Shown here one piece after another: positions 43,160 to 51,480 of a stretch of DNA of 64,000 nucleotides. Numbering within the stretch: the stretch's first letter is position 1; every line of letters starts with the position of its first letter. The position numbers and the translations under genes were made by a program. The notes under the pieces were generated by a model. That model searched no databases. It was not told the DNA's origin and saw nothing but the letters and a program-made list of their open reading frames with translations. The stretch is from NCBI GenBank assembly GCA_024400835.1, contig JAKSMC010000006.1:1-64000 (forward strand), given 5' to 3'. Source of the stretch: Bacteroidales bacterium (GTDB taxonomy: Bacteria > Bacteroidota > Bacteroidia > Bacteroidales > WCHB1-69).

Positions 43160-44367
43160 TGTTCGACTTTAATCTTCTGAATCGTATTGACCAAGCTTTC
43201 GTCATACGGCATAGCCACGCGGATGTAGTTGTCCGTAAAGCCGAAAAGTTGTTCGTCTGCCACTTCAGTCTCCACCAACACCGAGCGTGTCTGGCCTTCG
43301 CATTGTGCGTAGAAAGCCATCTTCTTAGCATGGGAGAGCTCGAGCAGGCGTTCGGTACGTTCGTGTTTCACATCTTCGGGCACTTGGTCTTCCATCATAT
43401 TCGCATGCGTACGAGGGCGGCGGGAGTAGGTGAAGACATGCATATAGCTGATTGGCAGTTCTTCCAAGAAGTGGTATGTTTCTTCAAAATCCTCATCCGT
43501 TTCACCGGGGAAACCCGTAATCACGTCGCAGGCAACGCAGGCATCAGGCATCAGTTTCTTAATCATCTGTACTTTTTCAGCATACTCGGCAGCGGTGTAT
43601 CTGCGGCGCATCACAGAAAGGATACGGTCGCAGCCAGACTGCAACGGAATATGGAAATGCGGCATCAGGATCGGAGACTTAGCCACGAGCTTGATGATTT
43701 CCGGGGTGAGCATATCGGGTTCCAGAGAGGAAATGCGAACGCGTTCGATAGCATTTTGTTTGACGATAGCCTTCAGCAGTTTGAGCAGGTTCTCGTTGGT
43801 GCCTTTGCCGAAGTCGCCCACGTTCACACCGGTGAGGTTCACTTCATGAACACCGGAGTCGGCGATATTCTGAATATTCTTGAGCACATTGGCAATATTG
43901 TCGCTACGGCTCTTTCCACGGGCAATCCATACCGTACAATAGGTGCAGTGGTTGTTACATCCGTCCTGGATTTTCAAGAACGAGCGGGTGCGGTCATGCA
44001 CAGAGTAAGCATCAAAGAAGGCGGGCACGGGTTCAGCCTCGCGTTGGAGGATGAAATCCACGCAGCTCATCTTATTGGAGCTGCCGAAAACCTTGATGAC
44101 ACCGGACCAGCGCTCGAGGAGTTCCGGTTTCAGCGCACTGTAGCAGCCCACAACGACGATGGATGCCAAAGGATTCTCCCGATGCAGTTTGGAAGCCACA
44201 TTTCGAGTCTTCTTTTCAGCGGACTGAGTAACAGCGCAGGTATTCAGGATGATGATTTCGGGAATGCCGCCCTGCTGCCAGCCGTTGGCTTCCAATTTAG
44301 CTGCAATGGCAGCCGATTCGCTGAAGTTCAGCTTACAACCTAAAGTATGAATCGCAAAATTTTTCAT
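43141..44367 (-). CDS. mtaB: tRNA t6A37 methylthiotransferase MtaB
   Basis: A 408-residue radical SAM enzyme making ms2t6A at position 37 of tRNAs reading ANN codons. N-terminal UPF0004 domain with Cys in LGCKLNFSES, LNTCAVT and VVGCYS (auxiliary cluster), radical SAM motif CNNHCTYC, and a C-terminal TRAM domain (SVLVETE). The CxxxCxxC is followed by TVWIARGKSRS, typical of the MtaB rather than the MiaB branch. It begins 11 nt after nadB. Confidence 0.93.
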   Translation of the reverse strand: MKNFAIHTLGCKLNFSESAAIAAKLEANGWQQGGIPEIIILNTCAVTQSAEKKTRNVASKLHRENPLASIVVVGCYSALKPELLERWSGVIKVFGSSNKMSCVDFILQREAEPVPAFFDAYSVHDRTRSFLKIQDGCNNHCTYCTVWIARGKSRSDNIANVLKNIQNIADSGVHEVNLTGVNVGDFGKGTNENLLKLLKAIVKQNAIERVRISSLEPDMLTPEIIKLVAKSPILMPHFHIPLQSGCDRILSVMRRRYTAAEYAEKVQMIKKLMPDACVACDVITGFPGETDEDFEETYHFLEELPISYMHVFTYSRRPRTHANMMEDQVPEDVKHERTERLLELSHAKKMAFYAQCEGQTRSVLVETEVADEQLFGFTDNYIRVAMPYDESLVNTIQKIKVEQCRTIL

Positions 44368-44378
44368 AACCGTGGGTA

Positions 44379-45965
44379 TTATTTAGTACTATTTTGATGC
44401 GGTGGATAATCCAATGAATAATGCAGGCCTCTGCTCTCCTTGCGTGCCATGGCATGCTTGATAATCAGATAGCCGACATTAATCATATTGCGAAGTTCGC
44501 AGATTTCAGGTATAAGGATGGATTTCTTATACAGTTCCTCAGTTTCACGATAGAGGATCTCAAGTCTGTCAAAAGCACGTTGCAAACGCAGGTTGGAGCG
44601 CACGATGCCTACGTAGCTGCTCATTATCGTCTGCAGTTCCTTGCGGGATTGGGTGATCAGGACCATTTCCTCGTTCAGCACGGTGCCGTCGCTGTTCCAG
44701 TCAGGCACATCGTCACAGAACTGGATGGTCGGGATAATCTGCATGGACTTGATACATGCGCGATGGGAGAAGACCAATGCCTCAAGCAGCGAGTTGGAAG
44801 CCAGACGATTGGCTCCGTGCAAGCCGGTAGAGGCACATTCGCCGGAAGCGAACAGATTGGTGATGGACGTGGCGCCCCACTCGTCCGTCTGGATACCGCC
44901 ACAGGAGTAATGAGCGACGGGAACAACAGGTATCATCTCTTTTGTGATATCTATACCGATGCTGAGGCATTTGGCATAGATATTGGGGAAATGTTCGAAG
45001 ATTTCCTGTTTCGGAATCAGAGTGGTGTCGAGATAGACATGGTCAACGCCCTGGCGTTTCATTTCGGAGTCGATAGCGCGAGCCACGATATCACGGGGAG
45101 CCAGAGAGCCGCGTTCGTCGTATTTGTCGACAAAAGCATTGCCATTAGCATCCTTGAGGATAGCACCGGCGCCGCGCATAGCCTCAGTGATGAGGAAGGA
45201 TGGCGACTCCTTGGGATTATACAGAGAAGTCGGGTGGAACTGGACGAACTCCATGCCGCGGACAGTGCCCTTGGCACGATAGACCATAGCCACACCGTCG
45301 CCAGTAGCGACTTTGGGATTGGTTGTATGTTCGTAAACCATGCCATTACCGCCTGTTGCCATCATCGTGATTTTAGCGAGAACGGTGTCAACTTCCTTTG
45401 TGTCGGGATTATAGATATACGCACCGTAGCAGGTGATGTCGGTGGAGCGACGCGTCACCTCCACGCCCAAGTGGTGTTGGGTGATGATTTCGAGTGCGAT
45501 TCTATTTTCAATGATTTCAATATTCTTATGTCTTTTGGCCGCGGAGATCAGTTTTTCCTCAATCTCATAGCCAGTCATATCCTTATGATGGAGGACGCGG
45601 AATTCAGAATGGCCGCCTTCTTTAGCGAGTGCGAAGCTGCCGTCCTGGTTTTTGTCAAAGTCAACGCCCCATTCCACGAGTTCCATGACGCGTTCAGTAG
45701 ATTCGCGAATCGTCAGTTCAACGATATGGCGGTCTGAGAGTTCGTCACCGGCGACCATCGTGTCCTGGATGTGTTTTTCATACGAGTCGGGTTGGTATAC
45801 CACAGAAGCGATGCCTCCCTGCGCGTAACGTGTAGAGCCTTCGTCCATCTTAGTCTTGGTGACCATGAGGACTTTTCCAAAATTAGCGGCTTTGAGGGCA
45901 AATGTCAAGCCTGCCACGCCAGAACCGATAACCAAAAAATCAACTTTTTTGCGCATTTTAGACAA
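44379..45965 (-). CDS. nadB: L-aspartate oxidase
   Basis: A 528-residue flavoenzyme that oxidises L-aspartate to iminoaspartate in NAD synthesis. FAD motif FLVIGSGVAGLTFALKAA, substrate loop EGSTRYAQGGIASV, and TGLHGANRLASNSLLEALVF. Fumarate would be the electron acceptor in anaerobes. nadA and nadC are not nearby. It heads an operon with mtaB, the M16 peptidase, recR and the GH89 gene; promoter box TACTTTTG at 45981-45988 (minus). Confidence 0.95.
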   Translation of the reverse strand: MSKMRKKVDFLVIGSGVAGLTFALKAANFGKVLMVTKTKMDEGSTRYAQGGIASVVYQPDSYEKHIQDTMVAGDELSDRHIVELTIRESTERVMELVEWGVDFDKNQDGSFALAKEGGHSEFRVLHHKDMTGYEIEEKLISAAKRHKNIEIIENRIALEIITQHHLGVEVTRRSTDITCYGAYIYNPDTKEVDTVLAKITMMATGGNGMVYEHTTNPKVATGDGVAMVYRAKGTVRGMEFVQFHPTSLYNPKESPSFLITEAMRGAGAILKDANGNAFVDKYDERGSLAPRDIVARAIDSEMKRQGVDHVYLDTTLIPKQEIFEHFPNIYAKCLSIGIDITKEMIPVVPVAHYSCGGIQTDEWGATSITNLFASGECASTGLHGANRLASNSLLEALVFSHRACIKSMQIIPTIQFCDDVPDWNSDGTVLNEEMVLITQSRKELQTIMSSYVGIVRSNLRLQRAFDRLEILYRETEELYKKSILIPEICELRNMINVGYLIIKHAMARKESRGLHYSLDYPPHQNSTK

Positions 45966-45980
45966 TATTTAAAACGGCGG

Positions 45981-45988
45981 CAAAAGTA
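45981..45988 (-). promoter_or_regulatory. -7 promoter box of nadB operon
   Basis: TACTTTTG on the minus strand, 15 nt before the nadB start codon. Confidence 0.55.
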
Positions 45989-46040
45989 CAAAAAAATGTG
46001 TTAACGTTCACTCTTCCATTGATTTTTTGAATAAAGGGGC

Positions 46041-46073
46041 AAAAAGAAAGGGGCTGTCGGTAAAGACAGCCCC
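46041..46073 (-). terminator. Terminator after tsf
   Basis: GGGGCTGTC/GACAGCCCC stem with a 6-nt loop and a pyrimidine-rich T run on the minus strand; it ends the rplM-rpsI-rpsB-tsf run. Confidence 0.88.
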
Positions 46074-46100
46074 CGTATTGTGAGTAAAAAGACTCTGAAA

Positions 46101-47105
46101 TTATTCGCCGATTTGACGACGGATGAATGCTGTGCATTCGAGTTCTTTGTCGTTAGCGTGGATAAAGTCGCGGACACTTTGTTTGCCGTCGCCACCCATA
46201 ACGAGTTCTTGGTACATCAAAGTATTCTCTTTGAAGAATTTGACCAGACGACCTTGAGCGATCTGTTGGATTTGAGCTTCATTGAGGTTAGCAGCTTTCT
46301 TTTCAGCTTCTTCAACTTTGATTTTGCGAGCGAGTTCAGCTTGTTCTTCAGTGATCCAGCCCTTAGCCATGTTGGAGTTGATGTGGTCATCGCTGTCAAC
46401 GTGAGCAGGATTGATGCCAGCTTTCTTCAAAGCAGCTTCAACAGCCTTGCCGACGAGTTCTTGGCGAGTTTTATCAACTGCGACTGCCAATTCTCTATCT
46501 TTCACTTCTTGAGAAATAGCGTTTTCATCCAATGCGAGCGGATTCATAGCGGTGATATGGAGAGCGACGTTGTGAGCGGCTTCTCTAGCATTATCATCGT
46601 TTTTGTTGAAGCCAACGAGGGTAGCTTTGTGGTTGCCCATGTGGATATAGGATTCCACGTAAGCAGCTTCGAGAACGTCGTAGTGAGGCAGTTCGAGTTT
46701 TTCGCCTGTCTTACCAGTGAGTTCAGTAAGTTTGTCAGCCACCTTCATACCGTTGAAGTTCATCTCGAGGAGTTCTTCACGGGTGTTGATGTTAGCAGCG
46801 ATAGCAGCATCGAGGAGGCTGTCAACGAAGTTAACGAATTCTTCGCCTTTAGCCACGAAGTCGGTTTCGCAAGCCACGAGGAGCATATAGCCCTTGGTGT
46901 GGTCAGCGTTCGTCTTAGCGACGAGACGGCCTTCGTTAGATTCGCGGTCAGCGCGTTTAGCGGCAACTTTTTGACCTTTTTTGCGGAGGATATCGATAGC
47001 TTTTTCGAAATCGCCGTCAGCTTCTACGAGCGCTTTCTTGCAGTCCATCATACCGATACCGGTCTGTTGTCTTAATTTATTTACATCAGCAGCAGTAATT
47101 GCCAT
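46101..47105 (-). CDS. tsf: Elongation factor Ts
   Basis: A 334-residue guanine-nucleotide exchange factor for EF-Tu. N-terminal UBA domain (VNKLRQQTGIGMMDCKKALVEADGD split around residues 7-30) and the TDFVAKGEEF motif of the core. It is somewhat longer than the E. coli protein (283), which is normal for Bacteroidota. It lies 36 nt after rpsB, the usual pair. Confidence 0.97.
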   Translation of the reverse strand: MAITAADVNKLRQQTGIGMMDCKKALVEADGDFEKAIDILRKKGQKVAAKRADRESNEGRLVAKTNADHTKGYMLLVACETDFVAKGEEFVNFVDSLLDAAIAANINTREELLEMNFNGMKVADKLTELTGKTGEKLELPHYDVLEAAYVESYIHMGNHKATLVGFNKNDDNAREAAHNVALHITAMNPLALDENAISQEVKDRELAVAVDKTRQELVGKAVEAALKKAGINPAHVDSDDHINSNMAKGWITEEQAELARKIKVEEAEKKAANLNEAQIQQIAQGRLVKFFKENTLMYQELVMGGDGKQSVRDFIHANDKELECTAFIRRQIGE

Positions 47106-47141
47106 AATTGATAATCTTTAAAAAGTTAATACTAAATCGAA

Positions 47142-47954
47142 TTATTCGTTTTTAGAAGCGGGGCGACGGCCGTTTCTTCTGCGAGGAGCATCGCCTTCGT
47201 TTTCTTCTGTGCCTTCGTTTTCAACGTCAGCGTTTTCCATTTCCTCGAGTTGAGCGTCCTTGTTCATTTCACGTTCAGCGAGGCCTTCTTTGATACCTTC
47301 GCAGACAGCCTTGAGGATAACGGCGATAGACTTGGATGCATCGTCATTTGCCGGAATCGGGAAGTCGATAGCGCGAGGATCAGAGTTTGTGTCGACGATA
47401 GCGAAAGTCGGGATGGCGAGTTTGCGAGCTTCAGCCAAAGCGATGTGTTCTTTCATAACGTCAACGATGAAGACTGCAGCCGGGAGGCGGTTCAGGTCAG
47501 CGATAGAGCCCAAGTTCTTGTCGAGTTTGGCGCGCTCACGTTGGATCTGAAGTCTTTCACGTTTGGAAATGTTCTTGAATTGAGGGCTTTCGATCAAGTG
47601 GTCGATGTCGGACATTTTTTTCACAGCCTTGCGGATGGTGAAGAAGTTGGTGAGCATACCGCCCGGCCAACGTTCGGTAACGTAAGGCATACCGACTTCC
47701 TTAACCATAGAGGAAACAGTTTCCTTAGCCTGTTTCTTAGTAGCGACGAAGAGGATCTTGCGGCCGGAACGAGCGATGTTCTTTGCAGCTTCAGCTGCGC
47801 GGTCGATCATTTCGCTGGTTTTGTATAAGTCGATGATGTGGATACCGTTTTTCTCCATGAAGATATAAGGAGCCATTGCGGGATTCCATTTTCTTTTGAG
47901 GTGTCCGAAGTGACAACCTGCATCTAATAATTCTTCAAATTGTAATCTTGACAT
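47142..47954 (-). CDS. rpsB: 30S ribosomal protein S2
   Basis: A 270-residue ribosomal protein: LLDAGCHFGHLKRKWNP at the start, GRKILFVATKKQAKE, WPGGMLTNF and VDTNSDPRAIDFPIPANDD. A C-terminal acidic tail (from residue 235) ends with a basic patch. The 114-nt leader between rpsI and this gene shows no convincing hairpin to my eye. Confidence 0.97.
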   Translation of the reverse strand: MSRLQFEELLDAGCHFGHLKRKWNPAMAPYIFMEKNGIHIIDLYKTSEMIDRAAEAAKNIARSGRKILFVATKKQAKETVSSMVKEVGMPYVTERWPGGMLTNFFTIRKAVKKMSDIDHLIESPQFKNISKRERLQIQRERAKLDKNLGSIADLNRLPAAVFIVDVMKEHIALAEARKLAIPTFAIVDTNSDPRAIDFPIPANDDASKSIAVILKAVCEGIKEGLAEREMNKDAQLEEMENADVENEGTEENEGDAPRRRNGRRPASKNE

Positions 47955-48068
47955 TTTTTAATTTTTTAATTGTTTACATTCTTAAAAGCAACCACGGGGT
48001 AGTTCTTGTGAAATCGCCGCAGTTTCGATACTAAACAAGCGTACGTAATATAATATATGTATAAAATA

Positions 48069-48455
48069 TTAACGTTTGCTGAATTGGAATCTCTTACGAG
48101 CCTTAGGTTGACCGGGTTTCTTACGTTCAACCATACGCGGGTCACGACGGAGGAATCCTTGAACCTTCATAGTCTTACGGAGTTCAGGATTGATTTCGAC
48201 GAGAGCCTTTGCGATAGCCATACGAAGAGCTTCTGCCTGACCTGTAACGCCACCGCCATCGAGGTTTGCCTTGATGTCATATTGACCGAGAACTTCAGCC
48301 AAGCGGAGGGGTTGTTCTACTTTGAATTGTAATGTAGGAACACAGAAATATTCCTTATAATCGCGGTTGTTGACCTTGATTTCGCCACTGCCCGGTTTCA
48401 TGTACAGACGAGCAACAGCCGTTTTTCTTCTGCCTAATGTATTTGTTACTTCCAT
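48069..48455 (-). CDS. rpsI: 30S ribosomal protein S9
   Basis: A 128-residue protein with LGRRKTAVARLYMKPGSGE near the start, GGGVTGQAEALRMAIAKAL in the core and the basic tail GQPKARKRFQFSKR whose final Arg contacts P-site tRNA. It follows rplM by 2 nt. Confidence 0.97.
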   Translation of the reverse strand: MEVTNTLGRRKTAVARLYMKPGSGEIKVNNRDYKEYFCVPTLQFKVEQPLRLAEVLGQYDIKANLDGGGVTGQAEALRMAIAKALVEINPELRKTMKVQGFLRRDPRMVERKKPGQPKARKRFQFSKR

Positions 48456-48457
48456 TG

Positions 48458-48913
48458 TTATTTGATGTCGTTAACGTTTATTAATTTGGGTTGCTGTGCT
48501 TCATGCGGATGGTTCGGACCAACGTAAACGTGAAGGTTACGATAGAGTTGGTCGCCGAGTCTGTTCTTCGGGAGCATGCCTCTGATGGCGTGTTCGAGAA
48601 TACGCTCGGGATATTTGCGCATGAATTCCTTCGGTGTTGCGAAGCGTTGGCCACCAGGATATGTGGTGTGGTGTACGTATTGTTTCTCGCTCCATTTGTT
48701 ACCGGAGAATTTTACCTTTTCAGCATTGATAATGATAACGTTGTCACCACAATCGAAGCTCGGTGTGTAATAGGGTTTCGTTTTGCCTTTCAAAATGCGT
48801 GCGACCACTGTTGCGAGACGGCCGACTACCATTTCCTGTGCATCGATTAAAACCCACTCTTTCTTGACGATGTCTTTGTTCGCCGAAATTGTTTTGTAAC
48901 TTACTGCATCCAT
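48458..48913 (-). CDS. rplM: 50S ribosomal protein L13
   Basis: A 151-residue protein with WVLIDAQEMVVGRLATVVAR, KYPERILEHAIRGMLPKNRLG split over residues 105-125, and GPNHPHEAQQP near the end. First gene of the ribosomal run; its leader carries a hairpin (48939-48964). Confidence 0.97.
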   Translation of the reverse strand: MDAVSYKTISANKDIVKKEWVLIDAQEMVVGRLATVVARILKGKTKPYYTPSFDCGDNVIIINAEKVKFSGNKWSEKQYVHHTTYPGGQRFATPKEFMRKYPERILEHAIRGMLPKNRLGDQLYRNLHVYVGPNHPHEAQQPKLINVNDIK

Positions 48914-48938
48914 TTTTTAAGTTTGTTGTGTTTTTAGA

Positions 48939-48964
48939 GGGAAATGTCTTCACCCACATTTCCC
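48939..48964 (-). promoter_or_regulatory. Hairpin in the rplM leader, possible autoregulatory RNA
   Basis: The arms GGGAAATG and CATTTCCC form an 8-bp stem with a 10-nt loop, 26 nt upstream of the L13 start. No T run follows, so it is not a simple terminator. Ribosomal operons often carry protein-binding leaders; that role is inference. Confidence 0.4.
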
Positions 48965-49026
48965 GAGATTTTTAATTAATTTTCCTTTACTAACATTAAG
49001 GACAATAATCGGTATTTTTAGGCGCG

Positions 49027-49034
49027 CAAAAGTA
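49027..49034 (-). promoter_or_regulatory. -7 promoter box of the rplM operon
   Basis: TACTTTTG on the minus strand, giving an rplM leader of about 110 nt. Confidence 0.6.
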
Positions 49035-49372
49035 CATTTTTTTCTTTACCCCGCAACCCCAGCAAAGTTCTTTTCTTTATTTATTTTTATCTGAAAATCT
49101 GATAGTTACAAAATCAGAAATCAACAACTCCTAATACCACCCCGGATTTTTCGGAGGAAAAAGCATTGATTTTTACATTCAAGATACGATTTTTGGGCGG
49201 CCCGGCATCGCCAACGCTCAAGCCTACGCCATGCCGTCGGGCTTTCCACCCTAACTGCGCGCTCTGTAAGGACGTTACGCACCGCTCCTCCCGACAAGCC
49301 GCGCTTGTAAATGGGTTCCAATCCCTGCCGCGACCCGTCTTGGCCCATTGCTCCCCGACTTGCTCACTTATC
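49035..49372. other. 338-bp stretch without a gene; GC-rich element at about 49185-49372
   Basis: No gene is supported. The first 150 bp are AT-rich promoter-proximal spacer. From about 49185 the composition changes sharply to GC-rich, with inverted short motifs (GGCGGCCCGGC..., CCGTCGGGC) up to the aroA stop at 49373. A 75-codon frame on the minus strand (49121-49348) is open but has no good start context. From memory, similar frames with VRNVLTERAVRVESPTAWR appear as hypothetical proteins in Bacteroidales drafts; I take it as a repeated noncoding element. Confidence 0.5.
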
Positions 49373-50524
49373 CTACCGGACCACCCTCCCTAATTGGGAC
49401 AGACTGGACGCCCCCAATGATTTGCGCAGACAAGACGTGTCATCCAAAATCGCCTGTGGTCCAAACAGCGAGAACGCCATCGCCAGCCGGTGGTCGCGAT
49501 GCGTCTGAAACGCGTACGGCTCCGGAGGCCATAAGGCACGAGGCCTCCCTATCACACGCAGGCTGTCCTCTTCACAGACCACTTCGGCAAACGGGGCCAA
49601 CTCCTCGGCAAGAATATGCGCCCTATCAGATTCTTTATAGGCCAAATTGTGGGTATGCAGGAATGTGAAATCAGCCGGAAGCAGGCTGGCCAGTGCAGCC
49701 ATCACGGGTACCACGTCCAGATGGTCGGCGACATCGAAAGTCCGCGAAATCGGCTGCCGCAAAGCAGAAGCCGAAATTCTCACACCGTCCGAAGTTTCCA
49801 CGCTGGAAACGCCCAAATCGGCGAACCACTGGGCCACAACGGCATCACCCTGCGCGGAGCAGAGCGACAACTCTTTCAAATCGAGTTCCTGACCGGGATG
49901 CAGCACGGCATACGCGTACCAGAAGAGCGCCGCGCTCCAGTCCCCCACCCTGCCCACGACAAGCTCGCGTTCGGGCAATTCTGGAATGCAGACACGCGAG
50001 TCGGTCAGCGCCTGGGTAAGGTAAATGTACGATGACGAAGGGATTACGGCAGGATCGAGATGCAACGTCTGCAGGCCCAATTTCGGGGCAATCAGCAACA
50101 AGGCAGACGCGAACTGGCTGGAGCGGTGGGCATCAACCGTCAGGGTATCTGCGGAAAGGCTCCTGCCGGAAATCAGCCACCCGTTTTCCGACTGCAGGAT
50201 GGAGGCGCCAATCGACGTCAGGACGCTTATCAGTTCAGCAGCAGGGCGCTGCAAGAGGCGTGGCGCGCCAGTCAACAACCACTGACCGGGTGTCACCGAG
50301 AGCAACGCCATCATAAAACGATATGCAGCGCCACAGTCTTCAACATCAACAGTTGCACCTGTTCCTTCGTGCTGCGCGATGGCAGTCAGCGCACGATGCG
50401 TGACAAGCACGTCGTTGCACTCCGTTTCAGGCACGGGCAGCACCTCGCCAGTCAGCCCGAAATGGTAAACCATCTGTCTGATAATTATACTTTTACACCG
50501 TGGCAAGGTTATTGCTGAAATCAT
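49373..50524 (-). CDS. aroA: 3-phosphoshikimate 1-carboxyvinyltransferase (EPSP synthase)
   Basis: A 383-residue enzyme of the shikimate pathway, shorter than the usual 410-430. Motifs: LPRCKSIIIRQM near residue 7 (PEP/S3P Lys, usually LPxSKS), DCGAAYRFM (usual DAGTAMRF), SSQFASALLL, the catalytic Asp in HLDVVPVMAALA, KESDRA and HRDHRLAMAF. The first motif starts at residue 7, so the ATG at 50524 must be right, although a TATTTTTG promoter box ends only 5 nt upstream: the mRNA is probably leaderless. Divergent to the rhomboid gene. Confidence 0.9.
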   Translation of the reverse strand: MISAITLPRCKSIIIRQMVYHFGLTGEVLPVPETECNDVLVTHRALTAIAQHEGTGATVDVEDCGAAYRFMMALLSVTPGQWLLTGAPRLLQRPAAELISVLTSIGASILQSENGWLISGRSLSADTLTVDAHRSSQFASALLLIAPKLGLQTLHLDPAVIPSSSYIYLTQALTDSRVCIPELPERELVVGRVGDWSAALFWYAYAVLHPGQELDLKELSLCSAQGDAVVAQWFADLGVSSVETSDGVRISASALRQPISRTFDVADHLDVVPVMAALASLLPADFTFLHTHNLAYKESDRAHILAEELAPFAEVVCEEDSLRVIGRPRALWPPEPYAFQTHRDHRLAMAFSLFGPQAILDDTSCLRKSLGASSLSQLGRVVR

Positions 50525-50529
50525 GGCCG

Positions 50530-50537
50530 CAAAAATA
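50530..50537 (-). promoter_or_regulatory. -7 promoter box of aroA, implying a leaderless transcript
   Basis: TATTTTTG on the minus strand, ending 5 nt before the ATG. No other start is possible without losing the first active-site motif. Confidence 0.6.
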
Positions 50538-50548
50538 GGATTTTTTAG

Positions 50549-50556
50549 TACTTTTG
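50549..50556 (+). promoter_or_regulatory. -7 promoter box of the rhomboid operon
   Basis: TACTTTTG, 81 nt before the start at 50638, divergent from the aroA box 12 bp away. Confidence 0.55.
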
Positions 50557-50637
50557 CGCGCTTTTTTTATAATAGAAAATAATATAACCTTACGAGTTGA
50601 GTTATTATCTCTCATCTCTCAATTCTAAACTCGGAAT

Positions 50638-51480
50638 ATGGACAATCAAATCAGAATGGGCGGTTTCAATCTGCTGCCTCCCGGCGTCAAAAACCTGCTC
50701 ATCGTCAATATATTAGTATTTCTGGCCACCACCATTTTCGCAAGCACGGGGCTCTGCGACCTGAACAAGCTGTTAGGCCTTCATTATGTCTCTGCTCCCG
50801 ACTTCCGGCCGTGGCAGTTCATCACCTATATGTTCATGCATGGCAATTTCTCGCACATCTTCTTCAACATGTTCGCACTTTGGATGTTCGGTTCTGCCAT
50901 TGAGAACTACTGGGGGACCAAGCGTTTCCTCATCTACTATCTCATCACGGGTGTGGGCGCTGCGTTGGTACACTATCTCATCACCTTCCTCCAGATTCAT
51001 CCGATGCTTTCCCTTTTCGACCAATTCCTGAACAATCCAAGCGTGGAGACGTTCCGATATTTGGCAGAGAACAACAAGGACGTACGTTTCAGGGACATGT
51101 TCGACAACAACCTGCTCTACCTGCAGCAGAATCCGAAGTCCATCAACCAATTGGTTGAAATCACGGCCAATGCGCGCGACCAGTTCCTGAACAGTTTCAA
51201 CATCGTGGGCGCTTCCGGCGCTGTATTCGGACTGCTGTTAGCCTTCGGCATGCTGTTCCCGAATTCAGAGATATATGTCTATTTCCTGCTGCCCATCAAG
51301 GCAAAATGGTTCGTTGTCATCTATGGTGTTATCGAATTAGTTTCCGGTGTTGCCGGCGCTGGTGACGGCATTGCGCACTTCGCCCATCTCGGCGGCATGT
51401 TATTCGGCATCATCCTCATCCTGCTTTGGCGGAAAAATGACCGAAACCAACGAAACAACTACTACTATTACGGAGAATAA
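50638..51480 (+). CDS. Rhomboid-family intramembrane serine protease
   Basis: A 280-residue membrane protease. The HGNFSHIFFNMFALWMFGS segment is the first conserved rhomboid motif (loop 1), the catalytic Ser193 lies in GASGAVFG, and His250 in AHFAHLGGM. An insertion of about 65 polar residues (about 120-185) separates the N-terminal and catalytic helices; I would expect it on the side of the membrane opposite to loop 1 or as a cap. It overlaps the next gene by TAATG. Confidence 0.9.
   Translation: MDNQIRMGGFNLLPPGVKNLLIVNILVFLATTIFASTGLCDLNKLLGLHYVSAPDFRPWQFITYMFMHGNFSHIFFNMFALWMFGSAIENYWGTKRFLIYYLITGVGAALVHYLITFLQIHPMLSLFDQFLNNPSVETFRYLAENNKDVRFRDMFDNNLLYLQQNPKSINQLVEITANARDQFLNSFNIVGASGAVFGLLLAFGMLFPNSEIYVYFLLPIKAKWFVVIYGVIELVSGVAGAGDGIAHFAHLGGMLFGIILILLWRKNDRNQRNNYYYYGE

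Noticed and set aside
43159..45737. Long plus-strand open frames opposite mtaB and nadB (also 57051-58442 opposite glyS, 46080-47075 opposite tsf)
   Set aside because: They lie wholly antisense to well-recognised genes with clear motifs and have no domain of their own; the codon use of the real genes keeps the opposite frame open.
49121..49348. 75-codon minus-strand frame as a gene
   Set aside because: No good start context, odd composition, and it lies within the GC-rich element; treated as noncoding.
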